Assembly (NCBI RefSeq): GCF_001709345.1
Contig: NZ_MDTQ01000001.1
Coordinates: 2,517,202 to 2,581,201, forward strand
Direction: 5' to 3'
Length of the DNA stretch: 64,000 bases
From: Terasakiispira papahanaumokuakeensis
Lineage (GTDB): Bacteria > Pseudomonadota > Gammaproteobacteria > Pseudomonadales > Halomonadaceae
The notes beneath the pieces were generated by a model. That model saw only the letters and a list, made by a program, of their open reading frames with translations. It searched no databases and was not told the DNA's origin. The position numbers and the translations under genes were made by a program. Positions 58,791 to 64,000 of the stretch are shown here, piece by piece; the first letter of the stretch is position 1, and every line of letters begins with the position of its first letter.

Positions 58791-58989
58791 GCGCCGTGCT
58801 TTGTACCGTGGCATTTTTACCAGTGCTGGCGAACTAAAAAAGGCGGTTCGTCGCTTGATCCAAACTCATAACGAGAAGCGAGCGCAGCCGTTCCGCTGGC
58901 ACAAGAGTGCAGAATCGATTATGACTTCAGTCGCACGAGCAAAGCTGAGTGTTATTGATAATAAATTAATTCACCGGACGGCACGCTAG
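58789..58989 (+). pseudogene. IS630-family transposase C-terminal remnant
   Basis: An open frame of 66 codons that resembles only the C-terminal end of IS630-type transposases: RGIFTSAGELKKAVRRLI, HNEKRAQPFRWHKSAESI and SVARAKLSVIDNK. The catalytic DDE part is absent, and the frame begins immediately at the end of the 146-bp repeat, so a larger element was lost. A left fragment of the same element is not visible in the window. Confidence 0.8.
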
Positions 58990-59478
58990 GGGCTTCTATC
59001 TATAGATAGGCTTATCTATAGAGGGCTATCGATAAAGGCCTCGCATAGCAACGCCTATTCAATTTTAATCATAAATCGCCCACCATATTAAAACCCAAAA
59101 ATAATTCAATAAAAACTAATAAAGAAAACTCTAAAAAAATAAATACTGAAAAAATCTAAAAACACTCATACCTGCACAATTAATAAAAGAGACATGCCAT
59201 TGATCAAGCTCATATTTTATACTGAGCTTTTCTAACACTACGAAATTCAATGCGTTACAATGATATAGCACGACATGTCTCATTGTATCAACAGGCACAC
59301 TGACCGACACACCGGCTATCAAACCTCGTCATACCGAAGTGATGGATTGACCCGCACGCTAAAAGCGCAGGTAAAAAAGCGTCTATAACACATACGAGAA
59401 CGGCTCTATTCTGCCAACAGCACAAGCGTTACATCATTTGAATCGCGCGATCCTCAATCGATAAAGCAAGGCAGCATA
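58990..59478. other. AT-rich spacer upstream of the third chemoreceptor
   Basis: Near 58998-59035 are palindromic words (TCTATCTATAGATAG and TATCGATAAAGG), the latter also found in the 145-bp repeat. The rest, to 59478, is very AT-rich and holds no supported gene. Confidence 0.5.
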
Positions 59479-61395
59479 ATGACACTTTCATTAAAAAAAC
59501 GAATTCTATTCTTCTCGCTCTTATTCATACTTGTGATCTCAGCGGTTCAAACATGGAATGGCTATATTCGGTTTAGTCACTTTAATGATGACCAATCACT
59601 ATCGAGCCAAACGCTTGAGACACACCTTATCGCCACCACATTAAACGAAAAGATCAATAGTTATTTTAATGCGCTCAACAGCTTTCATGTCGAATTCAAC
59701 GCACAAAATCAGTTTGCAGACACTGACCAAGTGACTCAAGCGCTCACTCAATTAAAATCGGTTGACCCGAACATTCAGGCTGCATTCGTTGCATTAAAAG
59801 ATGGTCGCTCTTTCGAAAACGGACGATTCTTTCCAGGATTCAATGCCAAAGAACTGAAGAAAGAATGGTATCTACGGGCTTTTGCAGGCGAGCACGACAT
59901 CATCACCAAAGCCTATTTTGGAGAAGGCGAGCAAGAAGACGTGTTTGCACTGGCAGCCCCGATTTATCGCCAAGGCCAAGTCGTTGCCGTAGTGGCCATC
60001 ACATTGAAAGTCTCCATGCTGAGTGATTTCATCAGTCACCTGACCCAAAACAACCAAGTCTTCGTTTACGATCATTCAGGCTACGTTGTTTCCGCCCAAA
60101 AAACCGAAATGATCGGACAAAATATTCATCAACTCCGTCCAGGCTTCAACCAGTTCAAAAACGGACATGACGTACTGAAGTATGACATTAATGATCGCAC
60201 AGCCTTAGCCACCAAAAGCACATTACCGGATCGAGACTGGTCCGTCGTGAGTTACACCTGGGACGATGTCACCTCCAAACCGAGCCACGAAATGCTCATC
60301 GGCTCACTGGTCATTTTTCTGGTCATCGGCATACTGGCCCTCTTCATCGTCGCCCTGGGCGTCAATCGACTGGTCTATCGTCCCATTGGCGGAGAGCCGG
60401 AAGAAATTTCTCAAATCATTGCGAACTTGGCTCAAGGTGACCTCACCCATCAATTCAAAACCAGCGCCAATGATTCAGGTATTCATGCGTCGATTATCAA
60501 ACTCAATCAAAAGCTTTCAGATATCATCCAAAACAGCCTGACCATTTCTGACAACGTCTCGGCCTCATCCGAAGAACTGACCAACGTGATGGACGATGCC
60601 GCCACGAATTCACGTCACGAATTGGCCGAGATTGAAACCGTCACCGCCTCAATCACTGAACTGTCAAGTACATCTCGTGAAGTCAGCACCAATGCGACCG
60701 AGGCCGACCAACAAGCGGATCTCGCCATTCAAAGTGTGCAAAGAGGCCAACAAGCCCTCAACAATGCCACTCAACTGACCGCCACCATCAACCAGTCCGT
60801 CACAGAAACCGCTGAGATGATTGCCCAACTGCGACATGACACTTTAAATATTGGTGAAGTGACTGATGTCATCAGTGCAGTCTCAGAGCAAACCAATCTA
60901 CTGGCATTGAACGCCGCCATCGAAGCCGCTCGAGCCGGTGAACATGGCCGCGGATTTGCCGTTGTCGCGGATGAAGTCCGCAACCTTGCTGCGCGGACAC
61001 ATGAATCGACCGCTCAGATTCAAAATATTATTAACCAATTACAACTTCAGTCAGAAAAAGCCAACAATAATATGGCGGAAAACGTCAAAGCAATCCAAGC
61101 CTCCGTCGAACTTTCAGAAGAGGTCAAAGCGGCCTTTGATGAAGTGGCTCAAGCCGTCAACGCGATTGCAGATATCAACAAACTGGTGGCCACGGCCTCA
61201 CACGAACAGTTCTGCATTACCGAAGATATCGAGCGCAACACTCAGCGGACACTGGACCTTGTGAATCAAAATGTTTCTGCCGTTAACCAGACTCAGCAAG
61301 CCGCGAATGAACTGGCCCAGTTAGCGGCTTCACAAAAAGAAGTGATGTCTTTCTTTAAATCCCAGCACACATCAAAATCCCAGCACACCGGCTAA
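59479..61395 (+). CDS. Methyl-accepting chemotaxis protein with double Cache sensor
   Basis: A 638-residue chemoreceptor. The first membrane helix is near residues 9-25 ([18 protein letters not shown]). The periplasmic dCache-like domain shows [21 protein letters not shown] and [22 protein letters not shown], with a second half ending near [10 protein letters not shown] second helix ([20 protein letters not shown]), HAMP ([12 protein letters not shown]) and the signalling tip [30 protein letters not shown] follow. dCache domains often bind amino acids or other small ligands. AAGGCAGC precedes the ATG. The gene lies between the two copies of a 145-bp repeat. Confidence 0.93.
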   Translation: MTLSLKKRILFFSLLFILVISAVQTWNGYIRFSHFNDDQSLSSQTLETHLIATTLNEKINSYFNALNSFHVEFNAQNQFADTDQVTQALTQLKSVDPNIQAAFVALKDGRSFENGRFFPGFNAKELKKEWYLRAFAGEHDIITKAYFGEGEQEDVFALAAPIYRQGQVVAVVAITLKVSMLSDFISHLTQNNQVFVYDHSGYVVSAQKTEMIGQNIHQLRPGFNQFKNGHDVLKYDINDRTALATKSTLPDRDWSVVSYTWDDVTSKPSHEMLIGSLVIFLVIGILALFIVALGVNRLVYRPIGGEPEEISQIIANLAQGDLTHQFKTSANDSGIHASIIKLNQKLSDIIQNSLTISDNVSASSEELTNVMDDAATNSRHELAEIETVTASITELSSTSREVSTNATEADQQADLAIQSVQRGQQALNNATQLTATINQSVTETAEMIAQLRHDTLNIGEVTDVISAVSEQTNLLALNAAIEAARAGEHGRGFAVVADEVRNLAARTHESTAQIQNIINQLQLQSEKANNNMAENVKAIQASVELSEEVKAAFDEVAQAVNAIADINKLVATASHEQFCITEDIERNTQRTLDLVNQNVSAVNQTQQAANELAQLAASQKEVMSFFKSQHTSKSQHTG

Positions 61396-61415
61396 AAACG
61401 GGGGGATTACCGCGG

Positions 61416-61560
61416 TTTGTAATATTCAACGTTTACCCGCCTTTTATCGATAAAGGGCGGATGATGAAGTGGGAAAGGCTTTGGGTGGTGGAACTGGAGC
61501 GGACTTACGGCAGGCTTGCGGACACCATGAGTTTGACTTGAGGGGGCTGTGTTAACAGAT
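61416..61560. repeat. 145-bp direct repeat, copy 2
   Basis: Same sequence family and orientation as 58645-58790, beginning TTGTAATATTC and ending in the identical GGGGGCTGTGTTAACAGAT. It can encode a short peptide starting MMKWERLWVVELERTYGRL, which is interrupted by a stop in copy 1, so coding status is doubtful. It begins 20 bases after the chemoreceptor stop. Confidence 0.88.
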
Positions 61561-61926
61561 ACGAGGATCATGAAGCACCGGGTGACACAGAAATATGCCC
61601 CCTCAGTCGATCACGACCATGGCGTCGTGACTGTGCTTGAAGCGAGGCATGCCGATCAGTACTTGTTCGTTTGCCTGATCCAGCCCAGCCAGAGGACAAT
61701 TTCGAGTTTTTCTTCAACCTCAACGCTAATGGTAATGGCCGTCAACGGAGCGAGCGCAGCGTAGTTGGTATCCCGTTAATTACATGGTTATGCCAGTTGT
61801 TGTAGCCAGTCACGAAACCACTCCGTTGGCATTTGCTCTTCCTCGAAATTCTTCATTCGGAGTGCCTCTGGTGAGTAGGTTTTCGCCAAATATAAATCCC
61901 ATTGTGTTTCGACATCAGGAAAGTGG
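61561..61926. other. Gene-free stretch before attC site C
   Basis: No gene can be supported in these 366 bases. Short open frames on both strands lack ribosome sites and familiar composition. It may hold remnants of earlier cassettes or of the element that left the 145-bp repeat. Confidence 0.45.
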
Positions 61927-62026
61927 TATAACACCAGTGCACAACTGCGCACTTGCAATGGAGGCGGAGCCGCAATGTAAAGGGCGTCGCGCGGCTATAG
62001 GCCGCGAATTGATGCGCCTTGTTAAA
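61927..62026 (-). repeat. attC: Probable integron attC site C
   Basis: About 100 bases directly after the secreted-protein gene (minus strand). Outer boxes are TTTAACAAG and TGTTATA. The arms pair as GCGCATCAATTCGC (right, minus strand) against GTGCACAACTGCGC (left) with single extra bases. An inner GCGGC/GCCGC hairpin is present. Less perfect than sites A and B. Confidence 0.65.
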
Positions 62027-62033
62027 TATTTAT

Positions 62034-62462
62034 TTATTGAACCAGAAACTCTTTCGGCAATATTTGTTCTGGTTCAGTTCGAAAGAACATCGATGTAGCC
62101 CCTATACCCTGGGATCCGCTATAGTAATTGGCGACAGCAAATGCTGGTCCGTTTTCGTACTCAAGAATTCCAATGATATAGCAGGACTTAGCACCTAAGG
62201 CCTTCGTACTTAATACCGATGAGCCTTGTAACGGGCCAAAAAACTGTTCTATTTGGCCAAGCGTCTGAGCCTGACTTAATGACCTCGTATCGTTTTCAAG
62301 CGGCCCATTTTTAAGAAAACGCTTCATAAATGCGGCTCCGCCTTCCTGTTTATAGACCTCGACAGCCGCTGCAAATTCTCTTGAAGCGCCATCACAAACA
62401 TCAGATGCGTGAGCCAATAGGCTTAGAAAGCTTAAAACTATGACTAGCAAAGTTCTTTTCAT
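62034..62462 (-). CDS. Small secreted protein in an integron cassette
   Basis: A protein of 142 residues with a signal peptide (MKRTLLVIVLSFLSLLAHAS) cleaved near ASDVCDG. The mature part has two Cys (VCDGAS and KSCYIIG), which could form a disulfide, and the segment LEYENGPAFAVANYYSGSQG. I do not recognise the family. ATG 62462 is chosen for AAGGGACG upstream and the signal peptide; the frame is open from 62639. attC site C follows the stop by seven bases, so gene and attC form a cassette. Confidence 0.72.
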   Translation of the reverse strand: MKRTLLVIVLSFLSLLAHASDVCDGASREFAAAVEVYKQEGGAAFMKRFLKNGPLENDTRSLSQAQTLGQIEQFFGPLQGSSVLSTKALGAKSCYIIGILEYENGPAFAVANYYSGSQGIGATSMFFRTEPEQILPKEFLVQ

Positions 62463-62650
62463 TATCGTCCCTTGTATATGATTAATATCATTATTGGCCA
62501 ATACATTTAACATTTTTAATATCGCTCCTGCGTTTTTTCTCAGGGGAATAACGAGCCCCAAAATAGACAGCCTATCGAAGTATCTTGGATGAGATAACGT
62601 CATTCTAAAATGAGTGTCTGTTGACATCCAATTAAGCACTCAGCGAGGGG

Positions 62651-63058
62651 TCAGTCACGATAACCCCAGATGTACGCATATTCTTCCATCACTTCGAGGG
62701 GAAGCTCGCCCAACTGACAGAGTCTTTTCAGAACAGCGTCACTTGCGTCTTCGCTATGTTGCACTCTCCCCGTCTGAGGGTTGCGATATGATTTAAAACG
62801 TGGAAAACGCAACGCGTAAATATCTTTGTACATAATAGGACCGCCAACCAAGACGTCTTTGACGTACGTTCTTTCAAGTGCATCCATGCTTAAGATCTCT
62901 TCTATACCAAACTTTTCTTGGCCAACCGACGCGAGTTGGAAGGGATGCCGAGCGTCAGCAAGGATCGTCAAAACCTCTTTCCATTTTGTATTATTCATCA
63001 AAGCACATGAATAACGAGATATCGCTACATCGAGTGTTTTTCGCATATTCGACATCAT
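62651..63058 (-). CDS. Hypothetical protein
   Basis: A 135-residue protein of unknown family. The segment [20 protein letters not shown] resembles the opening of DUF6678-type proteins and could be the true start, near 62998. Other parts are [22 protein letters not shown] and [21 protein letters not shown]. No signal peptide or membrane helix is visible. It has the composition and strand of the cassette-like genes around it, but no attC is clear after its stop. Confidence 0.6.
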
Positions 63059-63218
63059 TTAAAAGCCAATAAGCATGGCCAGTACCCACGCCCCCGTTAT
63101 GACGAGCAGAACAGCTCAACCAGGCGCGCAAGTCGCTCATGGATTTACACCCCAAGTAATCCAGCACTGGGGCTATTAAACCGCAATTCAGTGATACCGA
63201 GTCTTATTAGGTTTGGGG

Positions 63219-63536
63219 TTATTCATCATATGGTGTGAACATGATGTCATAACCAAACGGGTTGTCTTTAGGGGGCTGTTCGGGTTCTGTTTCATATACT
63301 TGGATGTCTCCCGTCGCCTCAAAACCAATTTGCCTACCGATGACGCCAAGCATGTCAGCAGATTCGTCAGCGTTGGTGGCCCACGTTTTCATTGCCATTA
63401 TTGCGGGGCCTTTTCGACACTTAAATCCGTCAGCAAGGTCACCCACAATGCCATCACCTAAAACCGTAAAATGTCGATATGGTGTGGTTTCTTTTCCGTA
63501 TCGTAGTTTTAGCTTCCAGTTCTTTTCATCTTCCAT
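63219..63536 (-). CDS. Hypothetical protein
   Basis: A 105-residue protein with the opening NWKLKLRYGKETTPYRHFTV, then GDLADGFKCRKGPAIMAMKTW, ESADMLGVIGRQIGF and YETEPEQPPKDNPFGYDI. It looks like a compact single-domain cytoplasmic protein. Similar small proteins recur in accessory regions of gammaproteobacteria, as I recall, without known function. The ribosome site is weak. It lies in the right-hand group of small minus-strand genes; no attC is seen between it and its left neighbour. Confidence 0.65.
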   Translation of the reverse strand: MEDEKNWKLKLRYGKETTPYRHFTVLGDGIVGDLADGFKCRKGPAIMAMKTWATNADESADMLGVIGRQIGFEATGDIQVYETEPEQPPKDNPFGYDIMFTPYDE

Positions 63537-63554
63537 GGTAGGCCTACTTTTTAA

Positions 63555-63602
63555 TTCAAAGCATTGCTAGTTCAAAACATTGCTAGTTCAAAACGTTATC
63601 AG
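63555..63602. repeat. 16-bp tandem repeat, three copies
   Basis: TTCAAAGCATTGCTAG, TTCAAAACATTGCTAG and TTCAAAACGTTATCAG follow each other exactly; the last includes the stop codon of the 132-residue gene (TGA on the minus strand). Confidence 0.9.
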
Positions 63603-63997
63603 TTTAACCATTCTCTTTGAACGCCTGAATGCTCTATTTTCAGAAATTCGACTTGTGCTATTTTATTCTCAGACTCTGCCTCACTGAGGACGCCTTGTTC
63701 TGCGAGCCATTGAAATTTCTGTATTTCATTATCTAGATCATTTTCTGGATTAACATCCCCGAACCATTGTAAAAGTTGAGATTTTCTTCGTTTATTAATC
63801 TCATCAATGATTTGATCATGCTGTTTGTCTTGAATCACCCAAATGTTGCCTCGACCAGACCGGAAGACGGTATATTTAACCTTTGAATAATTGGACCAAA
63901 TAATGCATGCGATGCCCAGTAGAATCCAAACGCCCTTACCGGATAATGAAGCATCAGCATAAATAGCATAGCCAAATTGTAGCACCCCCAATACCAT
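63599..63997 (-). CDS. Membrane protein of unknown function, possibly truncated by the window edge
   Basis: At least 132 residues. Two hydrophobic segments lie at the N-terminus (VLGVLQFGYAIYA and GVWILLGIACIIWSNY), followed by a cytoplasmic part (YTVFRSGRGNIWVIQDKQHDQIIDEINKRRKSQ) and a helical tail rich in Glu and Gln that resembles a short SHOCT-like domain (WLAEQGVLSEAESENKIAQ). The ATG at 63997 is three bases from the end of the window, so a start further upstream is possible. No function can be named. Confidence 0.7.
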   Translation of the reverse strand: MVLGVLQFGYAIYADASLSGKGVWILLGIACIIWSNYSKVKYTVFRSGRGNIWVIQDKQHDQIIDEINKRRKSQLLQWFGDVNPENDLDNEIQKFQWLAEQGVLSEAESENKIAQVEFLKIEHSGVQREWLN

Positions 63998-64000
63998 CCA

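Noticed and set aside
53240-61600. The word GACACAGAAATATG at about 53248 and at about 61584
   Set aside because: A shared 14-base word is expected several times by chance in 64 kb, and the flanks do not match further.
61549-62098. Plus-strand open frames at 61549-61764 and 61784-62098
   Set aside because: They lack ribosome sites, and the second runs through attC site C and the end of the secreted-protein gene; the composition is not protein-like.
62580-62650. Possible fourth attC near GATAACGTCATTCTAAAATGAG
   Set aside because: A TCATT/AATGA hairpin is present, but it is far shorter than an attC, and no matching GTTA box pairs with the TAAC.

Overview
The window looks like chromosomal DNA of a gammaproteobacterium, most likely Oceanospirillales/Halomonadaceae-like. 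This is inferred from protein character: PlsB, RsmJ, TsaB, the AmpD-AmpE-NadC block, AceE/AceF with three lipoyl domains and no PdhR beside them, a Cache-type chemoreceptor repertoire, and an acs gene beside a CrbR/ErdR-like response regulator. The species cannot be fixed from the sequence alone. No rRNA, tRNA, CRISPR array or complete insertion sequence was seen.

From 0 to 53 kb the content is mostly core. Blocks in order: acetate activation (response regulator, acs); SprT, a YecA-type protein, a ClsB-like phospholipase D and PlsB (phospholipid synthesis); an AT-richer island with a fatty acid hydroxylase, a small HTH protein and a lone PrtN-like pyocin activator; an alpha carbonic anhydrase with an altered zinc ligand, glutaminase, an ABC exporter and RsmJ; a LysR/guanidinobutyrase/YjiH-family group; UppP, TsaB and Adk; a chemoreceptor; a divergent MocR/glutamine amidotransferase pair lying between two near-identical terminators; AceF and AceE; AmpD, AmpE and NadC; a RhtB exporter, two alpha/beta hydrolases, a second chemoreceptor, TrmO and CorA.

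From 43.6 to 47.0 kb a CstA-family transporter, a 92-residue protein ending in Cys-Cys and a cysteine-free ArsA/Get3-type ATPase form a tight operon, followed by a small CxxxCxxC protein. This is my best candidate for a poorly described system. Next come a lipoprotein, MarC, a DUF6678-like gene, a NADAR protein, and a UxaA-family dehydratase with a double-HTH GntR regulator and a 28-bp perfect palindrome upstream.

From 53.3 kb to the end the DNA is accessory and AT-richer. At least three integron-type attC sites (about 54.30, 55.88 and 61.98 kb) end cassettes read on the minus strand: a 506-residue membrane protein whose last codons lie inside its attC, an unrecognised 420-residue protein, and a small secreted protein. 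Near them are a trypsin-like protease, an MNT-HEPN protein, an IS630 remnant, a third chemoreceptor bracketed by a 145-bp direct repeat, and small hypothetical genes. No integrase gene is in the window. The attC orientation places any attI/intI beyond the right edge.

A second theme is small-scale. Many intergenic spacers carry short degenerate tandem duplications (14-20 bp, 2-4 copies), often touching stop codons, which ordinary gene annotation does not explain.
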